In this document: one piece after another, positions 46,445-58,290 of the stretch
How the letters are laid out: every line of letters begins with the position of its first letter
How positions within the stretch are numbered: position 1 is the stretch's first letter
Assembly (NCBI GenBank): GCA_037127255.1
Contig: JBANSL010000013.1
Location: 61,828,688 to 61,892,687, forward strand
DNA length: 64,000 bases
From: Persicaria tinctoria
Taxonomy: Eukaryota > Streptophyta > Magnoliopsida > Caryophyllales > Polygonaceae
Reading direction: 5' to 3'
Made by a program: the position numbers and the translations under genes
The notes under the pieces: generated by a model
Told to the model about the DNA's origin: nothing
Database searches by the model: none
What the model saw: the letters and a program-made list of their open reading frames with translations, nothing else

Positions 46445-49400
46445 ATGGTCCATACCCGTGCTACTAATTCTTCTTTGTTGCCATTAGATTCAGAGATTGA
46501 AAGGACCCTTGCCGCTCTAAGGCGAGAAGCCCGTGATCGCTTTCGCGAACTCCCTTTTGATCAAGAAGAACCTACAACAGAGATGGCTAACGAAGCGAAC
46601 CGCACTCTTAAGGAGCTTTCTGCTCCTGATCTAACACAGCAACCCTTGGCAATCCAATTCCCTGCGCTTGCAGAAGGAGTTAACTTTGAGCTGAAGTCTG
46701 GGGTAGTTCATCTTCTACCCAAATTTCATGGGTTGAGTGGAGAGGACCCCCACAAGCATCTGTCTGAATTCCATAAGGTGGTTGTTGGGATGAAACCAGA
46801 GAACGTAACTGAAGAGCAAATTAAGCTGAGAGCTTTTCCTTTCTCTTTGAAGGATGAGGCAAATGAATGGTTTTTCTATCTACCACCTGACTCTATTTCT
46901 ACTTGGGCTGAGATAAAGAGAGTCTTCCTAGAGATGTATTTCCCTGCAACAAAGCTCAATGCTTTGAAAAGGTCAATCAACAGCATTGAGCAGTACGCGA
47001 CGGAGTCTATACATGAGTACTTTGAGCGCTTCAAGAAACTCTGCGCCAGCTACCCATGCCATGGGTACTCTCAAAAGGATCTGGTTCTCTTTCTCTTTAA
47101 TGGGCTGACTGATATAGAGCGCAAAACAGTGAATTCTGCTTGTGGAGGAAACATGCTGAACAAGACACCTGCCGCAGCTTGGGATGTGTTTAAGGAGCTA
47201 TCTGAGGGCTCCAGGCAGTTCAATAAGAGCCCTCGTGCTAGGGGTGTACTCGCTGTTGATGCTCCTGTGGCTACACTTCAGACTGATATGGCAGAGGTAA
47301 AGGAGATGATGAAACAATTGGTTATTGATAGAACTCCTCAACAACTGAAGGCATGTGGTCTCTACAGTCAATACACTCATCCTATGGACATGTGCCCGCT
47401 TCTACAAGATCCCAATTTTGATTTGAATGCCATTGGGAATTTCACTCAACAAAGGCCTAGGCAAGGCAATTATGGAAATCCTGGGTATGTCAACAACAAC
47501 AATTACAACAGAGGCTATCAGCAAGGCTATGGGAACTACCAAGCTCCTTTCAATCAGCAAGGGGGGCAACAGGGAAGGCCTCAACAACAATATGAACCTC
47601 GACAGGGAGGTCAGCAGCAATCAAATGAGGATAATGAGGATCCACTACAGAAACTATCACGATTGGTCATGAGGAATGATAAACAACAGTCAGAGCGGAT
47701 GTCAAATCTAGAGAAGCAACAATCCGATCGGATGACAAATCTTGAAAATCAAATGAGTCAGCTCATTCAAATCTTGAGTGCTAAGGAGGCAAATAGTTCA
47801 GGAAAGCTTCCGTCACAGACCATCGAGAATCCGACAAAGGAGAATGTCAGTGCTGTAACACTTAGAAGTGGCAAGGAACTGGTTGTCACACCCCAAAAGG
47901 ATGAGGAGGAAATAATGGACGAAGAGATAGAAATAATAGAAGGAGATGATGGGACGCATACTGTGCGGCGCCCGCAGCAACCTTGCGGCGCCCGCGGCCA
48001 ATCAATCTTGCTGCGCCCGCAGCAACTTGCGGCGCCCGCCGCCAGTACACCCGCCAGTCCCTCTTTGTCAGGTACACTTCTTCCTCCTTCTTCCCCTCTT
48101 CCTCCTTCTTCTTCTCCTTCTTCTTCCTCCTTATTTATGGAAACTCCAAAGCCCATTCCACCCTTCCCGGAAGCCTTGAAGGATACAAGAAGGTATGAGA
48201 ACGACAAGGAAATCTTCGAGACATTCAGCAAGTGTGAGGTAAACATTCCTTTGCTTAATTTAATCAAAAGCATTCCTAGATATGCTAAATTCTTGAAGGA
48301 ACTTTGCACTATCAAACGGAACCAAAAGCTAAAAGGTAAGCAAAAGGTGATGGTAAGCGAACATGTCACTGCTGTCTTTCAAAAGCGTATGCCTGAAAAG
48401 TGTAGTGATCCTGGTATGTTTGCTATTCCATGTGTGATAGGTGATACTAAATTTTACAAAGCTATGTTAGATTTAGGAGCATCTATTAATGTTTTACCTT
48501 CTAATGTTTATCATGCTTTGGGATTGGGACCTCTGAATGATACTAGGGTAGTAATTCAACTTGCTGATCGATCTACTATCTACCCGAAAGGGATTGTTGA
48601 GGATGTCTTGGTTATGGTTGACAACTTGATATTCCCCGCTGATTTCTTTGTGATTGACATGGGTCCTGGTAACAATGAAGGCCCTATTCTGTTGGGCAGA
48701 CCTTTTCTGAAAACTGCTAGGACTAAGATAGATGTCTATTCGGGATCTCTTACTATGGAATTTGATGGTCAAAGAGTTGAATATAATATTTATGATTCCA
48801 TGAAATTTCCATCTGATGATCCTTCTCTGTGCTTTGTGGATGTTATTGATACTATGGCACAAGATTGCTTTGATTTGGAGTGTGTTGATGAGATGGAAGT
48901 TGCTTTACAGGCTCCTATAGATGAAATTGCTAGAGATTATGTATTGTCATCTGATTTGCAGGAGGCTATAGTAGCTTTAGACCATCGATCTCCCACCTAT
49001 GTGCCACCAAGGGGAGACCGCATCGAGCTGACCATTCCTACTGAAAAGCTTCTTCCATCTATTATCCAAGCACCTGATGTTGAATTGAAACAACTTCCTA
49101 ATCACCTTAAATATGTTTTTCTTGGTGAAAATGATACTCTGCCTGTCATTATTTCTAATAAATTGACCTTTGGACAGGAGGAGCGATTGGTGACTGTCCT
49201 CAAGGAAAACAAGGAGGCGTTAGGATGGACAATAGCGGACATCAAGGGCATCAGTCCTACCCTCTGCATGCATAGGATACTATTGGAGGACGATGCCAAG
49301 CCATCTAGACAACCTCAGTGGAGACTCAACCCGCCAATGATGGAAGTAGTAAAGAAGGAGGTGCTGAAGCTCCTTCAGGCAGGTATGATCTTTCCCATAT

Positions 49401-50833
49401 CTGACAGCAAATGGGTGAGTCCTACTCAGGTTGTCCCTAAGAAGGAAGGTATTACTGTTGTTGAGAATCAGAATGGTGAATTGGTCCCTAGCAGGGTACA
49501 AACTGGATGGAGAGTCTGTAATGATTATCGAAAATTGAATGCAGTTACTCGCAAGGACCATTTCCCCCTTCCCTTTATTGATCAAATGCTTGAGCGCCTT
49601 GTCGGCCGCTCCTTTTATTGCTTTTTAGATGGCTACTCAGGATATTTTCAGGTACCAATAGCACCAGAGGATCAAGAAAAAACGACATTTACATGCCCCT
49701 TTGGCACTTTTGCATATCGCAGAATGCCTTTTGGGCTATGTAACGCACCTGGGACTTTCCAACGGTGTATAGTAAGCATATTTTCTGAGTATGTAGAGCG
49801 CTTTATTGAAGTATTTATGGATGACTTCACTGTGCATGGAGATGACTTTGACACTTGCTTGCATCATTTGTCACTTGTGCTTAGGCGGTGTGTAGACACC
49901 AACTTAGTCCTTAATTCTGAAAAGTGTCATTTTATGGTTGAGCAAGGCATTGTTCTGGGTCATATTGTGTCTAGCAGGGGTCTTGAGGTGGATAAGGCTA
50001 AGATTGATGTCATTCAGTCTCTACCTTACCCTACCAATGTGCGCGAAATTCGCTCCTTTTTGGGCCATGCAGGGTTCTATCGCAGGTTTATCAAGGATTT
50101 TTCTAAGATTTCTGCACCTCTTTGTGATTTACTTAAAAAGGAAGTGGCTTTTGAGTTTGATGACAGGTGTAGAGCATCCTTTGATGAGCTTAAGGGTCGC
50201 TTGACTAGCGCTCCTATAATTCAAGCACCCATATGGTCTCAACCTTTTGAGATTATGTGTGATGCTAGCGACTATGCTGTGGGGGCTGTTTTGGGACAAA
50301 AGGAAGGAAGGAGCTCTCATGTCATCTACTACGCCTCCATGACTCTGAATGGAGCGCAAAGGAACTACTCAACCACTGACAAAGAGCTTCTGGCTGTGGT
50401 CTTTGCACTGGAGAAGTTTCGCTCCTATCTCCTAGGAGCTAAGGTAATTGTCTTCACTGATCACGCTGCTCTTCGATATTTATTGACTAAGAAAGAAGCA
50501 AAACCAAGATTGATTCGTTGGATTTTACTTTTGAGTGAATTTGACATTGAAATCAAAGATAAGAAAGGTGCAGAAAACTTAGTAGCGGACCACCTCAGCA
50601 GACTTGTCCAAGGAGAGGACAAGCTGGAAGATCAAAGACCCATTCACGGTGAGTTTCCTGACGATACACTATTTTATATCACTCACACCCTCTCTTCGCA
50701 GCTGCAGGAAATAACAAAAACGGAGGATGCTGCGCCCGTCGCAACCTTGCTGCGCCCGCAGCATTTATGCTGCGCCCGCCGCAAAACAATCAGACCTCCG
50801 TTCAATCTTTTTCCCTCCCATCCGACGAGGTAA
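46445..50833 (+). CDS. Gag-protease-reverse transcriptase-RNase H polyprotein (Athila)
   Basis: 1462 residues from [10 protein letters not shown]. The Gag capsid domain (Retrotrans_gag) spans about residues 115-230 with [21 protein letters not shown] degenerate zinc-knuckle-like [14 protein letters not shown] follows at about 303. A Gln/Asn/Gly-rich stretch and coiled coil lead to a linker carrying four GC-motif copies. The protease has [10 protein letters not shown] (about 675). The reverse transcriptase has [12 protein letters not shown] (about 1060) and FMDDF (about 1125) with the catalytic Asp pair. RNase H runs from [13 protein letters not shown] (about 1270) to VADHLSRL. The frame is intact, with all catalytic motifs present. 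It ends just after the RNase H, where the integrase continues in the -1 frame. Confidence 0.95.
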   Translation: MVHTRATNSSLLPLDSEIERTLAALRREARDRFRELPFDQEEPTTEMANEANRTLKELSAPDLTQQPLAIQFPALAEGVNFELKSGVVHLLPKFHGLSGEDPHKHLSEFHKVVVGMKPENVTEEQIKLRAFPFSLKDEANEWFFYLPPDSISTWAEIKRVFLEMYFPATKLNALKRSINSIEQYATESIHEYFERFKKLCASYPCHGYSQKDLVLFLFNGLTDIERKTVNSACGGNMLNKTPAAAWDVFKELSEGSRQFNKSPRARGVLAVDAPVATLQTDMAEVKEMMKQLVIDRTPQQLKACGLYSQYTHPMDMCPLLQDPNFDLNAIGNFTQQRPRQGNYGNPGYVNNNNYNRGYQQGYGNYQAPFNQQGGQQGRPQQQYEPRQGGQQQSNEDNEDPLQKLSRLVMRNDKQQSERMSNLEKQQSDRMTNLENQMSQLIQILSAKEANSSGKLPSQTIENPTKENVSAVTLRSGKELVVTPQKDEEEIMDEEIEIIEGDDGTHTVRRPQQPCGARGQSILLRPQQLAAPAASTPASPSLSGTLLPPSSPLPPSSSPSSSSLFMETPKPIPPFPEALKDTRRYENDKEIFETFSKCEVNIPLLNLIKSIPRYAKFLKELCTIKRNQKLKGKQKVMVSEHVTAVFQKRMPEKCSDPGMFAIPCVIGDTKFYKAMLDLGASINVLPSNVYHALGLGPLNDTRVVIQLADRSTIYPKGIVEDVLVMVDNLIFPADFFVIDMGPGNNEGPILLGRPFLKTARTKIDVYSGSLTMEFDGQRVEYNIYDSMKFPSDDPSLCFVDVIDTMAQDCFDLECVDEMEVALQAPIDEIARDYVLSSDLQEAIVALDHRSPTYVPPRGDRIELTIPTEKLLPSIIQAPDVELKQLPNHLKYVFLGENDTLPVIISNKLTFGQEERLVTVLKENKEALGWTIADIKGISPTLCMHRILLEDDAKPSRQPQWRLNPPMMEVVKKEVLKLLQAGMIFPISDSKWVSPTQVVPKKEGITVVENQNGELVPSRVQTGWRVCNDYRKLNAVTRKDHFPLPFIDQMLERLVGRSFYCFLDGYSGYFQVPIAPEDQEKTTFTCPFGTFAYRRMPFGLCNAPGTFQRCIVSIFSEYVERFIEVFMDDFTVHGDDFDTCLHHLSLVLRRCVDTNLVLNSEKCHFMVEQGIVLGHIVSSRGLEVDKAKIDVIQSLPYPTNVREIRSFLGHAGFYRRFIKDFSKISAPLCDLLKKEVAFEFDDRCRASFDELKGRLTSAPIIQAPIWSQPFEIMCDASDYAVGAVLGQKEGRSSHVIYYASMTLNGAQRNYSTTDKELLAVVFALEKFRSYLLGAKVIVFTDHAALRYLLTKKEAKPRLIRWILLLSEFDIEIKDKKGAENLVADHLSRLVQGEDKLEDQRPIHGEFPDDTLFYITHTLSSQLQEITKTEDAAPVATLLRPQHLCCARRKTIRPPFNLFPSHPTR
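47965..48043 (+). repeat. GC motif cluster 2 (Gag-protease linker)
   Basis: Forward copies start at 47965, 47985, 48010 and 48029. They fall at codon positions 3, 2, 3 and 1, giving RRPQQ, GARG, LRPQQ and AAPAA readings, so all three frames are used. Confidence 0.93.
50729..50783 (+). repeat. GC motif cluster 3 (RNase H/integrase joint)
   Basis: Three forward copies start at 50729, 50749 and 50769, exactly 20 bp apart. The integrase ATG at 50767 lies just before the third copy. Confidence 0.93.
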
Positions 50834-52170
50834 GTCCTGATATTCCTGAATTGTTGATGGGTGTCCATACTCCTCGACCTTGGTTTGCCAATATGGTGAA
50901 TTTCTTGGTCACGGGAGAATTTCCACCGAAATTCACAAAAGCTCAGAAGGACAAGATTCGACATGACTCTCGCTTCTATGTTTGGGATGACCCCTACCTT
51001 TGGAAACATTGTGCTGATCAGGTAATCAGGAGGTGTCTGCCGGACAATGAGGTACAATCTGTCCTTACTTTTTGTCATGCTCATGAATGTGGAGGCCACT
51101 TTGGTCCTCAAAAGACTGCTAGGAAAGTTTTAGAAGCAGGTTTCTTTTGGCCTCACTTATTTAGGGATGCTAATGCCTTTTGTAAATCATGCGATAGATG
51201 TCAAAGGGTGGGGAACATATCTGCAAGGAATGAAATGCCACAAACAACTGTCATATTTTGTGAAATCTTTGATGTTTGGGGTATCGATTTTATGGGTCCC
51301 TTCCCTAGTTCTTTTGGGAATATATATATTTTGCTTGCGGTGGACTATGTTTCCAAGTGGGTGGAGGCAAAGGCCACTAGAACTGATGATTCTAAAGTAG
51401 TTGCAGAGTTCCTGAAAGACACCATTTTCGCAAGATTTGGGGTGCCTAAGGCTATAATTAGCGACAGAGGGACACATTTCTGCAACAGGACGATCACTGC
51501 CTTGTTAAAGAAGTACCATGTCACACAGCGAGTGTCAACTGCTTATCATCCTCAGACCAATGGTCAAGCGGAAATATCGAATAGAGAGATAAAGACCATT
51601 CTGGAGAAAACAGTGGCACCTAACAGGAAGGATTGGAGTCTACGGCTGAATGACGCTCTTTGGGCTTATCGGACAGCCTATAAAACTCCCATTGGTATGT
51701 CTCCTTATCGAATTGTCTTTGGAAAGGCATGTCATCTCCCTGTAGAGCTTCAGCATAAGGCGTATTGGGCTGTAAAGAATTGCAATATGCGGTTGGATGA
51801 AGTGGGTGAATTCAGAAAGCTTCAATTGCAAGAGCTGGAGGAATTGCTTCTGGATGCTTATGATAATGCAGTGATCTACAAGGAGAAGACCAAAGCTTGG
51901 CATGACAAACACATCCTGCGGAAAGAGCTAACAATAGGAGACAAGGTCCTTCTATACAAATCACGTCTGAAACTCTTCCCTGGAAAGCTTAGATCAAGGT
52001 GGGAAGGACCCTACATCATCTCAAGGATTTTCTCTCACGGAGCAATTGAACTCTATGATCCCAAATCTAATGAGCTCTTTAAGGTTAATGGTCATAGGGT
52101 TAAGCCATACTTTGAAAACATTCCACATAGTGAAGAGGAGAAGTTGGTGCTTGCTGAACCAACCGACTAG
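50767..52170 (+). CDS. integrase of the Athila element
   Basis: The frame is open from 50662 and has an ATG at 50767, overlapping the upstream ORF by 67 bp in the -1 frame. The zinc-binding H2C2 region ([11 protein letters not shown] ... [10 protein letters not shown]) is at about residues 98-148. The catalytic core has DFMGPF (about 174), SDRGTHF (about 232) and [12 protein letters not shown] (Glu about 269). The C-terminal part includes [14 protein letters not shown], and no chromodomain is seen. The element joins its DNA into the genome with this enzyme. How it is made without a continuous frame is open: ribosomal frameshift, splicing or a recent mutation. The domain itself looks intact. 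Confidence 0.93.
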   Translation: MLRPPQNNQTSVQSFSLPSDEVSPDIPELLMGVHTPRPWFANMVNFLVTGEFPPKFTKAQKDKIRHDSRFYVWDDPYLWKHCADQVIRRCLPDNEVQSVLTFCHAHECGGHFGPQKTARKVLEAGFFWPHLFRDANAFCKSCDRCQRVGNISARNEMPQTTVIFCEIFDVWGIDFMGPFPSSFGNIYILLAVDYVSKWVEAKATRTDDSKVVAEFLKDTIFARFGVPKAIISDRGTHFCNRTITALLKKYHVTQRVSTAYHPQTNGQAEISNREIKTILEKTVAPNRKDWSLRLNDALWAYRTAYKTPIGMSPYRIVFGKACHLPVELQHKAYWAVKNCNMRLDEVGEFRKLQLQELEELLLDAYDNAVIYKEKTKAWHDKHILRKELTIGDKVLLYKSRLKLFPGKLRSRWEGPYIISRIFSHGAIELYDPKSNELFKVNGHRVKPYFENIPHSEEEKLVLAEPTD

Positions 52171-52363
52171 GCCACTCAAGGACCATCACGTCGAGCCAAC
52201 GACTTGAAACAAAGGCGCTGCTCGGGAGGCAACCCGAGGTAAGTTCTTCCTTCTTTTTCATTAGTTAACTTCTTTAGGATTAGTTGACATAGGTAGTAAT
52301 TTAAAAAAAAAAGAAAAAAAAGGAAAAAAAAGAAAAAAATAAGTATAGACGACCACCTCACTG

Positions 52364-52417
52364 GCGGCGGCCGCCGCAACCAATGCGGCGGCCGCAGCAT
52401 ATGCTGCGCCCGCAACA
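52364..52417 (+). repeat. GC motif cluster 4 (3' of integrase)
   Basis: Copies start at 52364, 52385 and 52403 (steps 21 and 18). The first two have GGCC in place of GCCC at the centre. Confidence 0.9.
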
Positions 52418-52759
52418 CATCAGGGTCGTGGCCCATTCTTTAAAAAAATAATAAAAAGAGAAGAAGAAAAAAAACAAAAATTAATAATAGACGGGAGTCC
52501 CTTTCTTCCAACCCTACCTTCTTTCTCTTCCGAAAATGCGGCCACCTTCAAGAGCCCTTCACACCTCCATTGTTGTCTTCTCCCTCCACTTCTCTCCTTC
52601 CATCACCTCCCTGACCGGATCTCCCCCCCCCCCCTCAACCCACCTTTCTCACCGGATCCGGCCTCCCACCGAGCAACCAGACCCGGATCTACAGACGTAC
52701 ACCGGAATCGCGGCCACCGACCTCCACAGAACACTCCGTTGCGCCGAAAAGGAGCGTCT

Positions 52760-52795
52760 GCTGCGCCCGCCGCCACGTTTGCTGCGCCCGCCGCA
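52760..52795 (+). repeat. GC motif cluster 5 (ORF3 leader)
   Basis: Copies start at 52760 and 52781 (step 21). A degenerate third, CCGCAGCCGCC, follows. Confidence 0.88.
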
Positions 52796-53106
52796 CCGTC
52801 CGCAGCCGCCAGGTTTGACCGTGGTTCATTGGATTGAATTTGTTTGGTGTGTTACTTCTTCAGCTTGTGAGTGGTTGTGTGAGAAGTCATATATGTGCTT
52901 TAACATTGTGAAATTGGGTTGTTGATTGAAGAATTGGGATTTGGTGATTTTGGGAGATATATTGGTGATTAGTGGGCTGATTTGGTTGAAATACTTGAGG
53001 TGTGTGGAGTTTGATTTGGTTTTGGTGGATTGGTTGTGTTTGTTGAGCTTGAGGTGGAAATTTAGAGCTGTTTTTGGTTTAAATTCACTGCTGAGATTTG
53101 ATAAAC

Positions 53107-54363
53107 ATGGTGCGCCGCTTGAGGAATGCGTCTGACGAACAGAGAAAGCTCTTTAAAAGCTTCGATCCAAAACGTTTCGTTCAGACGAAGTTTTTCCATG
53201 TTCCGACCTTACAGACATTGGGCATGTTAGATGTTACAAGGCGGATGCTTAGCCATGGCGGTTTGGGGGGATTTATAGACCGTAGTGCCCCTACGTATCC
53301 TGAGCTGGCATGGGAGTTTCTAGCTACGTTGCAACAGGTGGATAACTCGAGGATTATGTTCACTTTGTTGGATCAGCCTAACGTTTGCACACATGACGAG
53401 CTAAGATAGTTTTTTGGGATCTCTCGGGCGCCCACCCCAGATTGGTATTTCATGGAAACAGAGCAGCAACGCCTTGATGTATGGTTCAAAGCGACTGGAA
53501 CTGGATTTGACGGCCACAAGGGAGAGTATAACTACAATTTCGTCCACCCTTGCCTCCGTCTAGTTCACAAAGTCTTGGCCATGTCTTTCAGCGGCCAAGG
53601 CGACGTGAACAAAGTGCCTGCTGGTGATCTAGCTTGGTTGTGGAGCTTTGCTCCCCAGTCCCGTGGTACGCCGGACTGGGTAAAGATCTTTGTAGAGAGC
53701 TGCGTGAAGATTCAGGGGAAGAAATCAGGGAAGATTGGTTTGGGAGGCATGATTAGCCTCATCGCCTACCAGTTTCTACAGCCTGAACAGTGCGGTGCAC
53801 CCATGTCTGGTGGGTACACCTATACAACAGAGCAGCTGAGGAGGGCTTTTGTGATTGAGGCTTCTGGTGATGCAAGCTGGATTTGGAAAGCGGGGAAGAA
53901 GGGTGAGCACCGATTGCGCCTCCCTAGGCCCTTGCCTTATGGCCCTTCCAACAATACCCTATACATCGCAGCTGACCAGGCGCAGGCAGAGGATAATGAT
54001 GAGGATGATGAGAACGATGCTGAGGAGACTGCCCCGGCACAGACGGACTATCATATGGGGGATGCGCAGCACGCTGCTGGCCCTTCTTCAGGGCCTCGCT
54101 TCTCTTCTGCTGGGGATGACCCCTTGCGGGACTATTTGAGCACTGAGCTCCACCGTATGTCCTTACGCCAGGATGCCTTTGAGTTCACCCTCAACGACAT
54201 CGGTCGCACTGTGCGGGAGACGGACTACAACGTGGAAGCGATGCGGAGTGAGACGAGCTACCATTTGGAGGAGATGCGGAGAGAGCAGACTTACTACTTC
54301 CGCCAGCAATACCCTCACATCCCGCCGTACCAGTCGCCGCCATACCAGGCGCCGCCTCGGTGA
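53107..54363 (+). pseudogene. Athila third ORF, one in-frame stop
   Basis: From MVRRLRNASDEQRKLF at 53107 one frame runs to 54363, interrupted only by TAG at 53407-53409. The protein has about 418 codons. It has a globular N-terminal part resembling the plant transposon-protein domain often found after pol in Athila elements, an acidic stretch (EDNDEDDENDAEE) and a C-terminal helix-rich part ending in a Pro/Tyr tail. I see no signal peptide or clear transmembrane segment, so an envelope role is not supported here. The single stop may be a mutation or a readthrough site. Confidence 0.7.
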
Positions 54364-55660
54364 GTGGTTAGTTCTACCTCCTTCACCCTGTTTGTTTATG
54401 TTTATTTTGGTTGTCTGTACTGTTTCAGTGAGGACACTGAAAATTTTAAGTATGGGGGAGGGGATTTATATGTAAATTATGTCAATTCTGTCATTTCTAG
54501 GACCATGTTTAATTTTTGCACAATATGTTAAGTTCTGTAATAATGGATGCATTTTCGGAAATTTAAAAAAAAAAAAATTCGAAAATCCAAAAAAGAGCAT
54601 GCATTGCATACATATGTGTTATTCAAATACCCATCTGGCTTAGTTTGTCCTCTATTTTAAATTTCAAGCATGATTCATAAAAATCCCATGGAGTTCTGGA
54701 TGTTTTGATTATTGTCTTTATTTGATTTTTGTGGAACATGAGCTAGCAAATATAATTGAGCATGTATGATTGAGCTAAAGTATGATTGAAGTCCTAAAAA
54801 CATGACCCTGTGAGAATGTTTGGCCTTATTTGAATTCTTTTGCTCAGTTGTGTGAATTACTCGCCTAGTGTTGCTACCTCTTGGCATTGACTGCAGTATC
54901 TATTTTTAAGAACCAATGCACATGGTTTGTTGCTTGCGGAGTTTATGTTATATTTTGAGTCTTTTGTTTGAATTTGTACATATTTAGTGAATAAGGTGGC
55001 AATGGTTGATGCACTTAGTAACCGGGTCTACGCATGACACCCATGGGTATGATTCGCGCAAAAAGGTGTTGAAAACTGTCCACTGGGAAAGAAAGCTTGA
55101 TCATTGAGTAACCAGGTTCATTCATGACACCCATGTTTGCAACTTGCGTCAAAAGATGTTCAAGTGGACTTCATTTTAGTAAGTTGAGGTGTTGATAGAC
55201 CGGGGCCATTCATGACACCCATGTTTGCGCTTCGCGTAAGGAAAGCACCAAGACAAGAAAAAGGAAAAAAAAAAAAAGAGAAAAGAAAACCAAAGAAAAA
55301 GAAAAAAAAAAGTGTTGCATTTTATTTTCTTTATTGTGTCCCGCAAGTAATGACATTTCGGTAGAGATTTGGTGATATGGTGGTCAATGTCTATGAGCTT
55401 AGTGCATGATTGGTTTGAGTTGAGAGTTGTATCTAAAAGCCTAAACACATGGGTGAAACACATATTTCTGGTGAGGTTGGATAATGTCTATTTCTAAGCT
55501 TTGATCACTATAATACATGCTATGACGTTTGTTTGCTTGGTTTATGTTTTCACCTACTATGATGTTGCTTTTTGATAATGTTGAAACTTGAAGGTATTTC
55601 CTGTGGGATATTTTGATTCATGTTCATTCTATCATTGCTTGAGGACAAGCAAGGGTTAAG
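54364..55660 (+). other. Athila long 3' untranslated region
   Basis: AT-rich and without a gene. It includes an A-rich tract (55258-55312) and a three-unit imperfect repeat (about 55018-55250). Confidence 0.7.
55018..55250 (+). repeat. three imperfect units of about 90 bp with CATGACACCCATG
   Basis: Each unit has ACCGGG or ACCAGG, then CATGACACCCATG, then a TTCGCG- or TTGCG-containing piece. Units start at about 55020, 55111 and 55199. Confidence 0.8.
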
Positions 55661-55672
55661 TGTGGGGGAATT
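55661..55672 (+). promoter_or_regulatory. polypurine tract of the Athila element
   Basis: TGTGGGGGAATT directly precedes the 3' LTR and would prime plus-strand DNA synthesis. Confidence 0.85.
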
Positions 55673-56961
55673 TGATAATGCATATTTTAGATAGGCATTA
55701 TAGACATATTTAGTTTAGTTAGGTTGCATTTCTTTCATACTTTGTTACTAAATTGCATCTTGTGATTATTTCGAAAGAGTTCGGATTCTGCGCAAATTTG
55801 TGTTTATCTCGCAGATTGAATCGGAACACATTTGGGAGATGCAATATCTCGAAGAGGAACACAAGAAACATGGGAAGGAACAAGGAAGGAAAGATGCAAG
55901 ACAAGAGGAAAAGGCCGCAAAGGAAGCCAAGAAGCTACGGCGAAACACCCTGCCGCGGGCGCAGCAAGGATGTCGCGGCCGCAGCAAGGCCCGCTGCAGC
56001 GGGGTGTGAAGTAACAGCTTGTGGCGGGCGCAGCACCTATGCTGCGCCCGCAGCATCGGTCGTCAGTGATCCGCAACGTTTTGATTAAAAAACCCTAGAT
56101 GTCTTATTTTGTTTCATGGCCGACATGGGTGTTTTTAGGCCGACTTTTAGTTAATTTTTACAGGACTTCTTCCATTCTATTCTTTCATTAGACACTTTAG
56201 AGATTTTGAGCGATGTCTCCCATGAGGAACTAAACTCATCTATTCTGCCTGCAATTTGAAGCTTTATTCGGATTGATTGTGAGTTTCTAATTCTCGTTCC
56301 TTGTTTCCTATATTTGAATGTTTCAACTTCTTTGTGCTTGATTGTTTATTGTTTTGTTCTATCTTGTCTGGCCAACTTGTTAGATCAATTCAATCGCTAA
56401 GGTTTTGTAGATTCCTGGTTGTGAACCTTAACCTAAGTGGCAAACTTGTTCCTTTAGGGCTGGTTGAACTAATTGAATGAGTAGGAAGTTGAATGTGTTG
56501 TTAAATCCTTTTTTAGGGACTACAAATACCTTGGCTAATCTCTGAACTTAAAGATATCAATTGGGTTAAATCCTTCTTTAGGGACTGTTCAATTGGTAAG
56601 GGTTGCTAGGACTGGTTGGACTAGTAACTATATTAGGTCGGGACAAGGACATTCATAGGGAACTTAATAGGACGAGAAGAAGTTACAAGGATCGCTTCAA
56701 TCCAATAAAGTGGAAAATTGTAGGTAGAATTACTTCTCTTAATTGTCTAAAACCAAATCCATTTACTTTGTTGCTTACTCCGCTTTGATAAAAGGCGGAA
56801 CTTTCACCCACTAAAACCCCCCAAACTGGTTACTTTAATTGACACATAAATGACACTTGAGTTATAATTTTCCCTGTGGGATCGACCTCTTGCTTATCGC
56901 TATACTTGCTTTAGGTTTGAGTTTTCTTTGGCGGAATCAACGATAGGTTTTACCTCCGTCA
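55673..56961 (+). mobile_element. Athila 3' LTR
   Basis: Same length and ends as the 5' LTR. By eye about eight base differences and no indel. Contains the same GC-motif cluster. Confidence 0.95.
55951..56055. repeat. GC motif cluster 6 (3' LTR)
   Basis: Counterpart of cluster 1, with one C-to-T change in the second copy (TGTCGCGGCC). Confidence 0.9.
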
Positions 56962-56966
56962 ACATC

Positions 56967-58168
56967 CGCTCACCATATTTTGCCACAACCAAATTCTGTG
57001 TTTTTAGGAGAATCCTTTTTCATAATCTCCTCGGAAGCTACTGATGATGTAAGAACCTCAGCTTCCGTGGTGGAAGGATAAGCAAGACAGTTTCTTGCTA
57101 GACATCAACGTCTCTTCTCCTTGGAGATAAGACCTACGGACTGATGTTGATACATACATCAGTGTCTCCTCCCTTAGATCACTAAGATCCATATCTATGT
57201 TCCAACATGGACATAGACATCATCCACCATAACACAATACACAGTCTACAAGAGTGCTTTTGCAATCATTTACTGTGTTCAGTGCATAAGACTCGAATCA
57301 GTTTGTAAACAAACACATCTTCACTTGTCTCATCTCAGCATACAACAGAATGCGAGATTGCACTCAGTTTCTCAAGTGTTCCTCACTTAATCCACCCACT
57401 TCCTATGTAACTCCATTTACACATTTCCATATATGAGAATGACATGCTTAAGATTATACGAAATAACCTCATAGACAACTACCCAATTTCTATGTAACAG
57501 ATTCACTTGACAATTGTATCAAAGTTGTCATGCTAGAATCACAACATAGTTGCCTATCAGTGTGTCATCTACAACATCAGAAAGATAAACTTTCCAATAT
57601 GACATACTTACAATGATTCATATTTTGAACACAAAGTACAAAACATCTTATCATTGTCATCTAGATGCATGTTTCAATGCTTACATAGGTATGAGTACAA
57701 GACTAGTGTCTTTCTCAAAACCTTAGCAGAAACTTATCTAGAAAACGAATTTCCAGAAGTCCTCCCACTAGGAAAACTTTGCTATCTAGATCAACTTGTA
57801 AACGGATACAAGCTTTTGTAGCCATTCATCGGTCTAATTGAACACAATCAAACCATGTAGAGAGAAGGTTCCAACCTAACTCTCTTGATCTAGGATATAA
57901 CTCTCAATGGATCATTCCGCCTATAAAGCTTTAAGAACCCAGTTATCTCATTGCTTTATGTCTAGGCAGGATAGAAACCAGTTCAGAACATGGCTTCTTC
58001 TATAAACTCATTATCTGTCATCACCATCCTCTAGTTGTGTCTTAGATTTACCAATAAATCACAGACTCTAGTGATGATTGGTGCTATCTCATTTGGATAC
58101 TTTTGGAGCAACCACATCTAATGTGTTTCTGAGATACCTCGTGTTCAAAACAACTCCCACTCTAAAGT
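56967..58168 (-). other. non-coding interior, middle piece
   Basis: 1.2 kb between the Athila and hAT target sites, part of the minus-strand LTR element. No usable frame on either strand. Confidence 0.5.
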
Positions 58169-58176
58169 GGTTTCGA

Positions 58177-58290
58177 TAGGGGTGGGCATGGGACGGGATG
58201 AGGCGGGACGGGACGGGACCGGGACGGGATTTACTCTTTTTTTTAAGTCCCATACGGGCCTTGTCCCACACGGGACGGGACGGGCCTTGT
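58177..58290. repeat. GGGACGGGA subterminal repeats (transposase 3' side)
   Basis: At least six copies of GGGACGGGA or GGGACCGGG lie within 115 bp of the end, in matching order with the other end. Confidence 0.85.

Larger units (their letters stand above)
52171..53106 (+). other. Athila spacer between integrase and ORF3
   Basis: It holds an A-rich tract (52302-52340), a C run near 52626, GC-motif clusters 4 and 5, and a weak open frame (52536-52925). I take it as leader RNA for ORF3 rather than a gene. Confidence 0.6.
45078..56961 (+). mobile_element. Athila-type Ty3/gypsy retrotransposon, 11.9 kb
   Basis: Two 1289-bp LTRs enclose, in order, a tRNA-Asp-type primer-binding site, gag-protease-RT-RNase H (46445-50833), integrase (50767-52170), a GC-rich spacer, a third ORF (53107-54363), a long 3' untranslated part and a polypurine tract. 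The target duplication ACATC is perfect (45073-45077 and 56962-56966). The third ORF after pol and the DLGAS protease motif point to the Athila lineage. The LTRs differ at about eight positions, so the insertion is recent. A 15-bp GC-rich motif is scattered in six clusters. Confidence 0.95.

Noticed and set aside
50700..50760. canonical -1 slippery heptamer at the RNase H/integrase joint
   Set aside because: The A-rich stretch near 50711-50720 does not fit the X XXY YYZ pattern in the upstream frame.
53107..54363. envelope gene in the Athila third ORF
   Set aside because: No signal peptide or membrane segment is visible. A transposon-protein-like domain fits better.
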